DNA of 64,000 bases from the NCBI GenBank assembly GCA_045652705.1, contig JAZRUV010000029.1, positions 1-64,000 of the forward strand, written 5' to 3'. This document shows positions 49,861 to 59,923 of the stretch, piece by piece. How positions within the stretch are numbered: position 1 is the first letter of the stretch; every line of letters begins with the position of its first letter. The DNA is from UMGS1649 sp045652705 (GTDB taxonomy: Bacteria > Bacillota > Clostridia > TANB77 > CAG-465). The notes below the pieces were generated by a model. The model was not told the origin of the DNA. It saw only the letters and a list, made by a program, of their open reading frames with translations, and ran no database searches. Made by a program: the position numbers and the translations under genes.

Positions 49861-49959
49861 TTTATCACCTTAATATATTTTATGAAAGTTAAAATTAAAT
49901 ATACGTGTATATACGAATTAAAACGGTATAATTAAACAAACTTTGTACAAAATATTTGT

Positions 49960-50508
49960 ATGGAAAAGATAAGAAAAATGTTAAAAAATATAATATTAAT
50001 AACGGTTATAATAACAGCTTTAGTTATAGCATTATATATTTCATACAACTTAGAAAACATTGAAATATATGATGGTGTTTATGCTGCTATAAAAGACCAG
50101 AGCTCAACAAGTACAAAGAAAAATACAGACCAAAGTTCAATAGATAATTCTGGAGATATGGTTGACCTTTTAGCAAGACTCATAAATGGTGAGGCAAGGG
50201 GCGAACCATATAAAGGACAAGTGGCGGTTGGTGCTGTTGTAATGAATAGAGTTAAAAGTTCAGAGTTTCCAGATACGATATCTGGGGTTATATACCAAAA
50301 AGGACAATTTTCGTGTGTTACTGATGGACAGTTTAATAAAGCTATAGATGAAGATTCGACTGTATATAAAGCAGCACAAGAAGCAATAAATGGTTCTGAC
50401 CCTACCAACGGTTGTATTTTCTTTTATAATCCTAAAACAAGTAAAAGTAAATGGCTATATACAAGAACTACAGTTATAACTATTGGTAGTCACAGATTTG
50501 CAAAATAG
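49960..50508 (+). CDS. sleB: spore cortex-lytic enzyme SleB-like hydrolase
   Basis: A 182-residue protein: N-terminal membrane helix (about 9-29) and a hydrolase-2 domain (about 66-182) with RLINGEARGEPYKGQVAVGAVVMNRV, where the Glu is catalytic, and the C-terminal TRTTVITIGSHRF. It degrades cortex peptidoglycan at germination. No N-terminal peptidoglycan-binding domain is present. The start has no clear ribosome site; ATG 49978 is an alternative. It is followed by ypeB, its usual partner, after 10 bases. Confidence 0.9.
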   Translation: MEKIRKMLKNIILITVIITALVIALYISYNLENIEIYDGVYAAIKDQSSTSTKKNTDQSSIDNSGDMVDLLARLINGEARGEPYKGQVAVGAVVMNRVKSSEFPDTISGVIYQKGQFSCVTDGQFNKAIDEDSTVYKAAQEAINGSDPTNGCIFFYNPKTSKSKWLYTRTTVITIGSHRFAK

Positions 50509-50518
50509 AGGTGATAAT

Positions 50519-51916
50519 ATGCTCGCAAAATTAGAAAAGAAAATAACAGAATTTAAGAAGAGGCAAGACCCTAGATTTATAGGGGTATTTATGTTTGGAA
50601 TATTTGGATTTGTTACTCTTATAGCAATGAACTTTGCAAATGTATATGGAAGAGAAAAACAAAGTACTACAGATACATATAATAGAGCGATGTATGAGGT
50701 AATAACTAGTGTAAATAATGTGGATACATTGGTAGCAAAAGTAAGAATTACAATGTCCAATGAGTATAATATAGTTACTCTTTCTGAAATTACAACAGAA
50801 GCTACAAAAGCCAAAGAAAACTTAGGACAGCTTCCTGTAAATCAAGGGGCAATGGGAAATGTTTCTAAGTTTTTTAGTCAGGTTATAGGGTACTCACAAG
50901 CCCTTACAAAAAAGTTAGCAAATAAAAATGAGTTAACAGATGAAGACCATAAAAACTTAAAGAAAATAAATGATGTGTCGAACAATTTAAATAGTACCCT
51001 TCAAGACATATATGTAGATTTAACTCAAGGTAGGCTTAAATGGGATGAAGTAGAACAAGTGGCAACATATAAATTAAATCAGGATAAAAATAAGTTGGAA
51101 TTAAGTGGACTAGAAAAAGTTAAAGATGAGCTAGAAGATTATGAAGGATTAATTTATGATGGTGCATACTCAAGCCATATAGAATCATCTAAGCCTAAGG
51201 CTTTAACAGATAAAGAGGTTACAGTAGCTGAAGCTAGTAAAAAGGTAAGACAGTGCGTAAAAAATGCAACAGATAGAGAAATAGAAGAAGTTATATATAA
51301 TGGAGAGTCGAAGGGTAAATTAGATTTGTATAATTTTGAGGTTAAATTTAAAGATACAGATTATACAATAGACGTAGATGTAACAAAACAAGATGGAATG
51401 TTAGTACTACTTATGTCAGATAGACCAGTTGAAGAAAAGATAATAGAAATAGAAACAGCAAAAGAAATAGGAGATAAGTATTTACAAAGTTTAGGATTAA
51501 GTAATTTTGAATCAACTTATTACCAAACGACACAAAATATGACTACAATAAATTATGCTGCTGTGCAAGATGGTGTACTTCTTTATCCAGATTTAATAAA
51601 GGTAAAAATTGCAATGGATACAGGTGAAGTATGCTCTGTTGAATGTACAGGATACATATTTAATCATACTCAAAGAAGCAATTTAATACCGATGATATCA
51701 GAAAATCAAGCTAAGGCAAGTTTGAGTAAAGATATGAAACTTGAAAAGATAAGACTTGCAGTAATTCCAACCGATTCAAATAAAGAAGTGTTAACATATG
51801 AATTTAAGGGAACAATAGAGGATAATACGTTTTTAATATATATTAATGCTAGAACAGGTAAAGAGGAAAACATATTAATTCTTCTTAAAACAGAAGGTGG
51901 ACTTCTTACTATTTAG
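50519..51916 (+). CDS. ypeB: germination protein YpeB
   Basis: A 465-residue protein with one N-terminal membrane helix (about 21-41), a helical middle and C-terminal PepSY-like domains (TAKEIGDKYLQSLGLSNFEST, SENQAKASLSKDM). YpeB is required for SleB stability in spores. The frame extends upstream to 50483, but the ATG at 50519 follows AGAGGTGAT. Operon sleB-ypeB. Confidence 0.92.
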   Translation: MLAKLEKKITEFKKRQDPRFIGVFMFGIFGFVTLIAMNFANVYGREKQSTTDTYNRAMYEVITSVNNVDTLVAKVRITMSNEYNIVTLSEITTEATKAKENLGQLPVNQGAMGNVSKFFSQVIGYSQALTKKLANKNELTDEDHKNLKKINDVSNNLNSTLQDIYVDLTQGRLKWDEVEQVATYKLNQDKNKLELSGLEKVKDELEDYEGLIYDGAYSSHIESSKPKALTDKEVTVAEASKKVRQCVKNATDREIEEVIYNGESKGKLDLYNFEVKFKDTDYTIDVDVTKQDGMLVLLMSDRPVEEKIIEIETAKEIGDKYLQSLGLSNFESTYYQTTQNMTTINYAAVQDGVLLYPDLIKVKIAMDTGEVCSVECTGYIFNHTQRSNLIPMISENQAKASLSKDMKLEKIRLAVIPTDSNKEVLTYEFKGTIEDNTFLIYINARTGKEENILILLKTEGGLLTI

Positions 51917-51973
51917 AAAACTACTGTTGCAATTTTAAATTCTTTAGACTAAAATATATTTAGGTGATAAATT

Positions 51974-53149
51974 ATGTATGGAATTGCTTTAGAAGGTGGA
52001 GGAATGAAAGGTGCATATCACATAGGTGCTGTAAAAGCTATACGTGAATGCGGATATGATATAGGAGCATATGTTGGTACTTCTATAGGTTCATTTAATG
52101 CTGCTGTACTTGCACAAGGAGATTTTGAAAAATTGTATAAACAGTGGTATAATGGCTCATCGGCATTGGGTATAGATTTAAAAGAAAAAGAATTAAATAA
52201 ATTATTTAGCAAAAAGCTAGATATAGATAGCGTTAAATATTGGGCTAAATTTGTTACAGATAGTTTTGCAAATAAAGGTATAGATTCTTCTAGATTAAAA
52301 TCGTTATATGATTCATTTATAGACGAAGAAAAATTAAGGAGTTCTAGTATAGACTATGGTATGGTAACAGTGTCTTTAACAGATAGAAAACCAGTATATA
52401 TGTTTAAAGAAGAAATCCCAGAAGGCCTTATATCTACTTATGTATTAGCAAGTTCATATCTACCAGTATTTAAACAAGATAAAATATTAAATGATGATAA
52501 GCTTTATCTAGATGGTGGCTTTTATGATAATTGCCCAATAATACTTCTTAAGAAAAAGGGGTATACGGATATAATTGAGGTAAGAACAAAAGCTTTAGGC
52601 GTAAGCAAAAGAGTAAACAGAAAAGGATTAAATATTATAACGATATCTCCTTCAAAAGAATTAGGCGGAATTGTTTTAAGCGACAATAAAATGGTAAGGA
52701 AAAATATCCAAATGGGATATTTTGATGCTATGCGTGTCCTTAAAGGATATATTGGAGATAAGTATTATGTTGTTCCTACAGAAAACGATAAAGCATTTAG
52801 CATGTTATTAAATCTTACAGATGAACAGATATTAAAAATAATTGATGAAACCAAGATCACTGGTATAGACAATCTGGAACCTAAAAAGATTTTGTTTGAA
52901 AAGGCGCTTCCGTTGATACAAACAAAATTAAAAAATATGGATACAAATACATACCAAAAATTAATTATTTCTATGATAGAGTATCTTACTGATGAAGAAT
53001 TAAAAATATATAAATTATATACTTTTGAAGAATTAATTACAGAGTTTAAAAAGAAAATACCAAAACTATTAAAAGAAGAGAAAAATAGTTTAATAAAAAA
53101 TGGAGTAAATATTTTAATGCTAAAATTGTTAAAAGAACTCGAATTATAA
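51974..53149 (+). CDS. patatin-like phospholipase
   Basis: A 391-residue protein with oxyanion loop EGGGMKGAYHIG (8-19), nucleophile GTSIG (about 36-40) and catalytic DGG (LDGGFYDNCP, about 178). Such enzymes cleave phospholipid acyl chains. The C-terminal half is helical and not recognised. Alone in its unit; ribosome site GGTGAT. The role may be in lipid turnover or sporulation. Confidence 0.9.
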   Translation: MYGIALEGGGMKGAYHIGAVKAIRECGYDIGAYVGTSIGSFNAAVLAQGDFEKLYKQWYNGSSALGIDLKEKELNKLFSKKLDIDSVKYWAKFVTDSFANKGIDSSRLKSLYDSFIDEEKLRSSSIDYGMVTVSLTDRKPVYMFKEEIPEGLISTYVLASSYLPVFKQDKILNDDKLYLDGGFYDNCPIILLKKKGYTDIIEVRTKALGVSKRVNRKGLNIITISPSKELGGIVLSDNKMVRKNIQMGYFDAMRVLKGYIGDKYYVVPTENDKAFSMLLNLTDEQILKIIDETKITGIDNLEPKKILFEKALPLIQTKLKNMDTNTYQKLIISMIEYLTDEELKIYKLYTFEELITEFKKKIPKLLKEEKNSLIKNGVNILMLKLLKELEL

Positions 53150-53245
53150 CAACTAATAGCAAAACGCTTTTAAATTAAATTTAGATATAGTACAATAAGT
53201 TTATAAAAGTATTAAACTCAAAATAAACTTATTGGGGGATGTAAA

Positions 53246-53521
53246 ATGAAAAATGTTAATAGGTATGAAATGATACGGTATGCAACATACTTTGCCCAAA
53301 ATCAGACAACGGTTAGAGGTGTTGCAAAACATTTTGGAGTATCTAAGACACACGTACATAATCAACTAGTTCTAATGACGGAAATTAAATTCCGTCACGA
53401 AAGAAATCAGAAGCTTAGTAAAGCAGTAAGAGAATTATTGGATAAAAATAAACGTGAGCGGCATATTAGAGGTGGCAATGCAACAAAATTAAAATATCTT
53501 AACAGGACGAAAAATAAATAG
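53246..53521 (+). CDS. spoIIID: sporulation transcriptional regulator SpoIIID
   Basis: A 91-residue DNA-binding protein: a helix-turn-helix (RGVAKHFGVSKTHVHNQLV, about 25-43) and the C-terminal RHIRGGNATKLKYL that matches SpoIIID's DNA-contact tail. It works in the mother cell with sigma-E to switch genes on and off. GGGGG ribosome site. Slightly longer than the Bacillus protein. Terminator follows. Confidence 0.88.
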   Translation: MKNVNRYEMIRYATYFAQNQTTVRGVAKHFGVSKTHVHNQLVLMTEIKFRHERNQKLSKAVRELLDKNKRERHIRGGNATKLKYLNRTKNK

Positions 53522-53552
53522 TAGAAGACAAAATGTCTTCTACTATTTTATG
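53520..53552 (+). terminator. terminator of spoIIID
   Basis: AGTAGAAGACA pairs with TGTCTTCTACT, with a T-rich tail. Confidence 0.85.
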
Positions 53553-53582
53553 TCTTGTTATGTGCTGGATATATTCAATATA

Positions 53583-53611
53583 TTTACATTTATAGCTTTG
53601 TATGATATAAT
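53583..53611 (+). promoter_or_regulatory. promoter of the duplicated-domain orphan
   Basis: TTTACA (53583-53588) and TATAAT (53606-53611), 17-bp spacer. Confidence 0.6.
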
Positions 53612-53661
53612 AAATACTGCAAAAGAACAAAACGAAAATAAATTTATTGGAGGAACAAGAT

Positions 53662-54189
53662 ATGGATATACTTATCCCTAATGTTGATGTACCATCTACA
53701 AAAGAAATCGGATTAGATACTTTGCCACTTGCATCTAGTTATGCTAAAGATGCTATTTTAAGCCAAAGGAAAAGAATAGATGAAATCATTTTAGCAAATA
53801 TGGATAAGAGTTATCCGGCTATCGAACTGTCCTTTGGACTTTTTGATGAAATTGAACGAGAAATGTTTGCAAATGGATGGTGTAAACAAGAGGGTGGTTG
53901 GTGGCATCCTATTGGGCTCATAGAACGGTATACAGAAGTTCAAATAAAGGATGAAGAAAACAAAGTAATATCGGCAGCAACTTTTTATAATTCAACAATG
54001 AAACAGCAGCTTATAGAATTACATGCAGAAATTGATAAAGCACGAGAAAAAGGTTTAAGAAGTGTCGAGTTAAAATTCCCCCTTTATCAAGTAATTGTAG
54101 ATAAACTAAAGGAACAAGGGTGGAATGTTTATGTTCATAATAATTTTTATAGCAGTGCAACACCATATACGTCGCTTAAAGCTAAATAA
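53662..54189 (+). CDS. orphan protein with a duplicated domain
   Basis: A 175-residue soluble protein of unknown family. Two similar halves can be seen: a helix, then IELSFGLFDEIEREMFANGW (about 53-72) and, in the second half, VELKFPLYQVIVDKLKEQGW (about 138-157), each ending in Gly-Trp followed by a strand. The pattern [VI]EL-F-L...I...L...GW suggests an internal gene duplication. The ATG at 53662 follows TTGGAGG; the TTG at 53647 is inside that site. Terminator follows. Confidence 0.65.
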   Translation: MDILIPNVDVPSTKEIGLDTLPLASSYAKDAILSQRKRIDEIILANMDKSYPAIELSFGLFDEIEREMFANGWCKQEGGWWHPIGLIERYTEVQIKDEENKVISAATFYNSTMKQQLIELHAEIDKAREKGLRSVELKFPLYQVIVDKLKEQGWNVYVHNNFYSSATPYTSLKAK

Positions 54190-54198
54190 TAGTAATTG

Positions 54199-54236
54199 TT
54201 TGCAGAGAGATTAAATATCTCTCTGCAATTTTCTTT
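54199..54236 (+). terminator. terminator of the duplicated-domain orphan
   Basis: TTGCAGAGAGAT pairs with ATCTCTCTGCAA, then TTTTCTTT. Confidence 0.85.
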
Positions 54237-54269
54237 ATGTTTTTAAATGTATTTTAAGTTCGTTTTTCA

Positions 54270-54298
54270 TTGACAAAAAGGTGCATAGAAGGTATACT
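54270..54298 (+). promoter_or_regulatory. promoter of the DUF6873-pcrA operon
   Basis: TTGACA (54270-54275) and TATACT (54293-54298), 17-bp spacer. Confidence 0.7.
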
Positions 54299-54315
54299 TT
54301 TACCAAGGTGATTTT

Positions 54316-55059
54316 GTGACAAAATATGCAGTTGTAGATTTCAGGATGAGAAAAATTGAAAAAGAATATATAAAGTCGTTAGGCTATGAAATAATAGAAA
54401 ATGGATTTAATTTAAACACGTATGATGAGATAGCATCACATGTGGATATATATTATTTAAAGGTAGGAGATATGGTGTTTTCAGCACCAGAGAAAAAAGG
54501 ATTAGTACCTTTTACTACAGTATCGTGTACTACTCCTATAGGACGAGACTATCCAACAGATATTCCATATAACGTATGTGTAGTTGGAAATAATGCAGTG
54601 CATAATTTTAAATATACAGATAATATAGTTAAATTCTATTTAGAAAGGCACGGATATAATTTAATAGATGTTGAACAAGGGTATGCTAATTGTAGCACTT
54701 GTGTATTAGATGACAATTCTTGCATTACATCAGATATGGGTATCGCAAAGGCTTTAATGGATGCTGGTGTAGATACACTTTATGCATATGAACCAGATAT
54801 TAAATTAAAGAAAAGACTTAGTGATATATTTAAAGATGAGTCTCGTATGAGTTTTGTGGATTCTAAAATGCAGGGCTTTATTGGAGGTGCGATGGCACGC
54901 CTAGGTGATACAGTTGTGTTATTTGGGGATGTACAAAATTTAGTTAATGGTACTAAAATACAGAGGTTTATAGAAAAGAAAGGGTTAAAATTCCATCATT
55001 TTGAAGGACTAGATGTAGTAGATTATGGTGGAGTATTAGAGGTTATAGTTAATGAGTAG
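54316..55059 (+). CDS. DUF6873-type (GME-fold) protein
   Basis: A 247-residue soluble protein. Blocks VGNNAVHNFKYTDNIVKFYLERHG, EQGYANCSTCVLDDNSCITSD and GGAMARLGDTVVLFGDVQ resemble the DUF6873 family, whose arrangement recalls the guanidine-modifying-enzyme superfamily with a conserved Cys in the NCSTC loop. The substrate is unknown. Start is GTG after AAGGTGAT; it overlaps pcrA by 8 bases, so they are coupled. Confidence 0.75.
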   Translation: MTKYAVVDFRMRKIEKEYIKSLGYEIIENGFNLNTYDEIASHVDIYYLKVGDMVFSAPEKKGLVPFTTVSCTTPIGRDYPTDIPYNVCVVGNNAVHNFKYTDNIVKFYLERHGYNLIDVEQGYANCSTCVLDDNSCITSDMGIAKALMDAGVDTLYAYEPDIKLKKRLSDIFKDESRMSFVDSKMQGFIGGAMARLGDTVVLFGDVQNLVNGTKIQRFIEKKGLKFHHFEGLDVVDYGGVLEVIVNE

Positions 55060-57409
55060 TTTATTAGATGGATTAAACAGCGTGCAAAGAGAAGCTGCGT
55101 CATATACAGATGGTCCACTTTTAATACTGGCAGGTGCAGGAAGTGGGAAAACAAGAGTATTAACATATAGAATAGCGTATCTTTTAGAACAAGGTATATG
55201 CAGACCATGGGAAATTCTTGCTATTACTTTTACAAACAAAGCAGCAAAAGAAATGAAAGAAAGAGTAGAAGGACTAGTAGGAGAAAATGCAAAGGATATA
55301 TGGCTTGGAACATTCCATAGTATATGTGTAAGAATATTAAAAAGGGAAATAGAATGTTTAGGTTACACAAGAGACTTTAATATATTAGACGAACTAGACA
55401 AACAAAAAGTATTAAAAGAAATAATGAAAAAAATGGACATAGATGAAAAAAACTATGGTGTAAGTTATATAGTAAGTGAAATAAGCAAGGCAAAAGATGT
55501 ATTAAAAAGTCCAGAAACATATATTAAAGAAGCACAAGGAGATTATAGAAAAGAAACAATTGGTAAGGTGTATAGTGAATACCAAAGAACTTTAAAAGCA
55601 AATAACTCACTAGACTTTGATGATATCTTATGCTTAACCGTTGAAGTATTTAAGAATAGTCCGGATAGACTTATGTATTACCAAAATAAGTTTAAACATA
55701 TTCTAGTTGATGAGTATCAAGATACAAACCATGTTCAGTTTATATTAATTAGTATGCTTGCAAGTGCACACGGCAATATTTGTGTTGTAGGTGATGAATC
55801 GCAAAGTATATATGCATTCCGTGGAGCAGATATATCTAATATACTAGATTTTGAAAAGGAATACGACCAAGCGAAAATTATAAAGCTTGAACAAAATTAT
55901 AGAAGTACAAAAACAATACTTAATGCGGCTAATGCTGTTATAAACAACAATACTTCTAAAATAGACAAGAATCTTTGGACAGAAAATGATGAAGGTGAAA
56001 AAATTAAGTATTTTACTTCTAAAAACGAATACGAAGAAGTAGATTATATAGTAGATAAAATAGATGCAATGTGTAGAACTGGAAAGTACACATATAAAGA
56101 TTTTGCACTTCTTTATAGAACAAATGCGCAAAGCCGTGTTATAGAAGACGTATTTATGCGTGCAGGTACACCATACAAACTTATTGGTGGAACAAAGTTC
56201 TATTCAAGAAAAGAAATTAAAGATATGGTAGCTTACTTAAAATTAATAAATAACTTAAAAGATAACGTGTCTTTAACCAGAATAATAAACGAACCTAAAA
56301 GAGGAATTGGGGACACTTCTGTATATAGAGTAAGGGATAGAGCAGAAGAGGTAGGCTTAAGTATATTTGAATATATTTCAGAACCTGCCAATATTGCAGA
56401 ACTTAGATGTTCAAATGCCATGACAAACTTTGTAACTCTAATTTCGGATTTAAATGCTATGAAAGATAGCCTAACACCATCTGAACTTATGAAAAAGGTG
56501 TTGGAGCTTACAGGTTATGAAGCAGAACTAATGAAGGATAAGACTGCTGAAAATGAATCTAGACTAGAAAATATTTATGAGTTTATTGGTGTTGCAAAAG
56601 AGTTTGAAGAGGAAGAAGTAGAAAATACTCTTTCAGATTTCTTAGATAGCATTGCTCTTGTTGCAGATGTAGATAACTTAGAAGAGGGAACAGAAGCAGT
56701 AACTTTAATGACTATGCACAATGCAAAAGGTCTAGAATATCCAGTTGTATTTATAGTAGGTTTAGAAGAAGGACTATTTCCGTCTAAACGTTCGTTAGAT
56801 GAAGACAAAGGCGTAGAAGAAGAAAGAAGACTTTGCTATGTTGCAATAACACGTGCAAAACAAGAATTATTCTTAACTAATGCACGTCAAAGAACGATGT
56901 ATGGTATGACAACAACTACAATACCATCTCGTTTTACTGAAGAAATTCCAAATGAGTATTTAGATGAATCAGCAAGAGAGAATCTAGAACTAGGCAGAAG
57001 AAAGCAAGAAAAATATACAGATAATGAATATGCTAAAGTTGAAAGTTGGTTGTCGAATACGTTAAATTCAATGGATAGAGATAGTGATTATTCTTACTCT
57101 AGTTCATACAATTCTTCATATAGCAATTCATATAGTTCTTATGGAAGACGTGCTGGAGCAAGCGTGAGTAGTTCAGTCGGAATAGATGCATCAAGCTTCT
57201 TGAAGAATATGAATATTGGAAGTGTGACTAAGAATGAATCATCAACGGGCGTTAAAGCAGGGGATAAAGTAAAACACAAAAAGTTTGGCATAGGAATAGT
57301 GAAAAATATTAATTCCGATGACGATATGGTGGTTGCAGAAATAAACTTTGAAAAGTTTGGAATGAAACGATTAATTGTAACGGGAACAACATTAGAAGTT
57401 GTTGGATAA
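55052..57409 (+). CDS. pcrA: ATP-dependent DNA helicase PcrA/UvrD
   Basis: A 785-residue superfamily 1 helicase: LAGAGSGKTRVLTYRI (motif I), LVDEYQDTNHVQF (II), GDESQSIYAFRGADI (III), LEQNYRST (IV), MTMHNAKGLEYPVVFI (V) and ITRAKQEL (VI). It unwinds DNA in repair and removes RecA. The C-terminal tail is Ser/Tyr-rich and ends in the HKKFGIGIVKNINS RNA-polymerase-binding type domain. Typical length. Confidence 0.97.
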   Translation: MSSLLDGLNSVQREAASYTDGPLLILAGAGSGKTRVLTYRIAYLLEQGICRPWEILAITFTNKAAKEMKERVEGLVGENAKDIWLGTFHSICVRILKREIECLGYTRDFNILDELDKQKVLKEIMKKMDIDEKNYGVSYIVSEISKAKDVLKSPETYIKEAQGDYRKETIGKVYSEYQRTLKANNSLDFDDILCLTVEVFKNSPDRLMYYQNKFKHILVDEYQDTNHVQFILISMLASAHGNICVVGDESQSIYAFRGADISNILDFEKEYDQAKIIKLEQNYRSTKTILNAANAVINNNTSKIDKNLWTENDEGEKIKYFTSKNEYEEVDYIVDKIDAMCRTGKYTYKDFALLYRTNAQSRVIEDVFMRAGTPYKLIGGTKFYSRKEIKDMVAYLKLINNLKDNVSLTRIINEPKRGIGDTSVYRVRDRAEEVGLSIFEYISEPANIAELRCSNAMTNFVTLISDLNAMKDSLTPSELMKKVLELTGYEAELMKDKTAENESRLENIYEFIGVAKEFEEEEVENTLSDFLDSIALVADVDNLEEGTEAVTLMTMHNAKGLEYPVVFIVGLEEGLFPSKRSLDEDKGVEEERRLCYVAITRAKQELFLTNARQRTMYGMTTTTIPSRFTEEIPNEYLDESARENLELGRRKQEKYTDNEYAKVESWLSNTLNSMDRDSDYSYSSSYNSSYSNSYSSYGRRAGASVSSSVGIDASSFLKNMNIGSVTKNESSTGVKAGDKVKHKKFGIGIVKNINSDDDMVVAEINFEKFGMKRLIVTGTTLEVVG

Positions 57410-57445
57410 TGTAGTATAATTGGTTGATTAAGAGAGGTTATTTAA

Positions 57446-58480
57446 ATGAATGTTGTAGTATTATGTGGTGGAACAAGTACAGAAAGAGACGTATCAATAT
57501 CTTCTGGTACTTTAATATGTAAAGCTTTAGAAAGTAGAGGGTATAACACGGTACTTTTAGATGTATTTTTAGGCTTAGATAGTTTTTCTAAAGAAACAGT
57601 GTTTGGTTTGGGAGAACAAGGACTTAAGGTTAAAGCAGGAGTGACTGAAGGAGCACCAAACATATCTAAAATAAAAGAAATGAGACAAAATCCAGAAGTG
57701 TTTTTTGGACCTAATGTACTGGATATATGTAAAGCAGCAGATATTGTATATATAGCGTTACACGGAGAAAATGGAGAAAACGGAAAAGTACAAGCAACAT
57801 TTGATTTATTAGGTATAAAATATACAGGTACTGGTTATGAAGGAAGCTTACTTGGAATGAGTAAAGATTTAACACGTAAAGTATTAATTCCATGTGGTGT
57901 TAATATGGCAAAGGGAATTACACTATATAAAGAGGAGAGTTATGAAAGTGTAAAGAATAAATTGTTTGTACCTGCAGTAGTAAAACCAGCAAATGGTGGG
58001 TCTAGTATAGGTGTAGCAATTGTACATAATGAGAATGATTTAAAAGAAGCTATTGAGCTTGCCAAACAGTATGACGACACAGTAGTTATAGAAGAGTATA
58101 TAAAAGGTAGAGAATTTTCAATAGGTGTAATAGATGGTAAAGCTTTACCAATAATTGAAATAATACCAAAACAAGGTTTTTATGATTACAAAAATAAATA
58201 CCAAGCAGGTCTTACAGAAGAGGTTTGCCCAGCAAATCTAGATAGTGAAAACACATTAAAAATGCAACAATTGGCGGAAAAAGCGTACAAAGCGTTAGGT
58301 CTTAATGTATATTCAAGAATAGATTTTATCTTGTCTAACACAAATGAACCATACTGTTTAGAAGCAAATACACTACCAGGTATGACACCAACAAGCTTAC
58401 TTCCACAGGAGGCGGCACAAGTTGGAATGTCATATGTAGATTTATGTGAAAGAATAATAGAGTTATCTTTAAATAAATAA
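57446..58480 (+). CDS. ddl: D-alanine--D-alanine ligase
   Basis: A 344-residue ATP-grasp ligase: VVLCGGTSTERDVSISSG, ALHGENGENGKVQA, VKPANGGSSIGVA, VIEEYIKGREFSIG, and LEANTLPGMTPTSL. It makes D-Ala-D-Ala for the next step by MurF. Length typical. It is followed by murF after 30 bases with an overlapping operon layout. Confidence 0.95.
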   Translation: MNVVVLCGGTSTERDVSISSGTLICKALESRGYNTVLLDVFLGLDSFSKETVFGLGEQGLKVKAGVTEGAPNISKIKEMRQNPEVFFGPNVLDICKAADIVYIALHGENGENGKVQATFDLLGIKYTGTGYEGSLLGMSKDLTRKVLIPCGVNMAKGITLYKEESYESVKNKLFVPAVVKPANGGSSIGVAIVHNENDLKEAIELAKQYDDTVVIEEYIKGREFSIGVIDGKALPIIEIIPKQGFYDYKNKYQAGLTEEVCPANLDSENTLKMQQLAEKAYKALGLNVYSRIDFILSNTNEPYCLEANTLPGMTPTSLLPQEAAQVGMSYVDLCERIIELSLNK

Positions 58481-58511
58481 TATAAGTTATAAAATATATA
58501 TGGAGGATACT

Positions 58512-59891
58512 ATGGAAACTATAAAATTAATTGACGTTATAAAAGCAGTACAAGGAACAGTTATAAGTGGGGAAGTAGAGGAGAAACAAATACTATCTGT
58601 TGCAACAGATAGTAGAGAAAATATGCCACAAGGATTATTTATAGCCATAAAAGGTGAAAATACAGACGGCCACAAATATGTAGAAGGTGCAGCAAAAAAT
58701 GGTGCTATAGCAATTTTAGTTAGTGAAGAATTAGAAGAGTATATAGATGGTATAGTATATATTAAAGTAGAAGACACAATAAAAGGCTTACAAGATTTAG
58801 CAACTTGGTATAGAAGCCAGTTTAATATACCCGTTGTAGCAATTACAGGAAGTGTAGGTAAAACTACAACTAAAGATATGGTATCTTCTGTGCTTAAAAG
58901 AAAATATAACGTATTAAAAACACAAGGCAATTTAAATAGTGAAATAGGTGCACCTATGACTGTGTTAGGGTTAAATAAATCTCACGAAATAGCTGTTATA
59001 GAAATGGGAATGGATCATTTAAGACAAATAGCAAGTATAAGCAAAATAGTAAAACCAGATACTGCAGTTATAACAAATGTAGGAGTAGCGCATCTTGAGT
59101 ATTTGAAAACAAGAGAAAACATTTTAAAAGCAAAATGTGAAGTATTTGAAAATATGGATGAAAATACAGGCCTTGCTATTTTAAATAAAGATAATGATAT
59201 GTTAGCTACTGTAGATAACAATTTTAAAAAGATATGGTTTGGAAAAGATAAGGGTGCAGATATATATGTAGAAAACATTAGTGTGGATTATACAGATGGA
59301 GCTACTAAAGCAGATTTGTATATAGAAAACACAAAGTACGATTTAGTAGTTCCAGGACTAAGTGAGCATTTAGTATACTCTGCAATGTCAGCTATAGCAG
59401 TAGGATTAAGATATGGTATGACTGTAGAAGAAACCTTGCAAGGTGTTTTAAGCTATACTCACACAAAAATGAGAATGGACATATATAAACTACAAGACAA
59501 TATTTTAGTTATAGATGATACATATAACGCAAATCCAGACTCTATGAAATCTTTAATAGACACAGTACAAAGAGGAAATAAAGAAAATAAAATATTAATA
59601 CTTGGAGATATGTTTGAACTTGGGGAAAATACCATAGAATTACATCAACAAGTATTAGAGTATGGTATAAATGCTGGTGCAACAAAAATTATTGTTACTG
59701 GTGAAAATATGAAACAAGCAGTAAAAGGAATTCAAAATGGTGTAATAGTAGCATATGAAAATAAAGAGGATGTAATAAATTCTCTAGACGAAATAATTGA
59801 AAAAGAAAGTATTGTTGCATTAAAAGCATCTAGAGGAATGAGATTTGAAAATATAACTGAAAAAATCCTTGAAAAATATAAAGCTTTGTGA
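58512..59891 (+). CDS. murF: UDP-N-acetylmuramoyl-tripeptide--D-alanyl-D-alanine ligase
   Basis: A 459-residue Mur ligase: VATDSRENMPQGLFIAIKGE, ITGSVGKTTTKDMVSSVL (P loop), NVGVAHLEYLKTRENI, and DTYNANPDSMKSL. It attaches D-Ala-D-Ala. The ATG at 58500 lies before GGAGG, so 58512 (spacing 6) is the start. With ddl it forms a wall-precursor pair; murC is far away at 45 kb. Confidence 0.96.
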   Translation: METIKLIDVIKAVQGTVISGEVEEKQILSVATDSRENMPQGLFIAIKGENTDGHKYVEGAAKNGAIAILVSEELEEYIDGIVYIKVEDTIKGLQDLATWYRSQFNIPVVAITGSVGKTTTKDMVSSVLKRKYNVLKTQGNLNSEIGAPMTVLGLNKSHEIAVIEMGMDHLRQIASISKIVKPDTAVITNVGVAHLEYLKTRENILKAKCEVFENMDENTGLAILNKDNDMLATVDNNFKKIWFGKDKGADIYVENISVDYTDGATKADLYIENTKYDLVVPGLSEHLVYSAMSAIAVGLRYGMTVEETLQGVLSYTHTKMRMDIYKLQDNILVIDDTYNANPDSMKSLIDTVQRGNKENKILILGDMFELGENTIELHQQVLEYGINAGATKIIVTGENMKQAVKGIQNGVIVAYENKEDVINSLDEIIEKESIVALKASRGMRFENITEKILEKYKAL

Positions 59892-59923
59892 TATAAAAAA
59901 GGTAAATAGTGGAGGTAATATAT

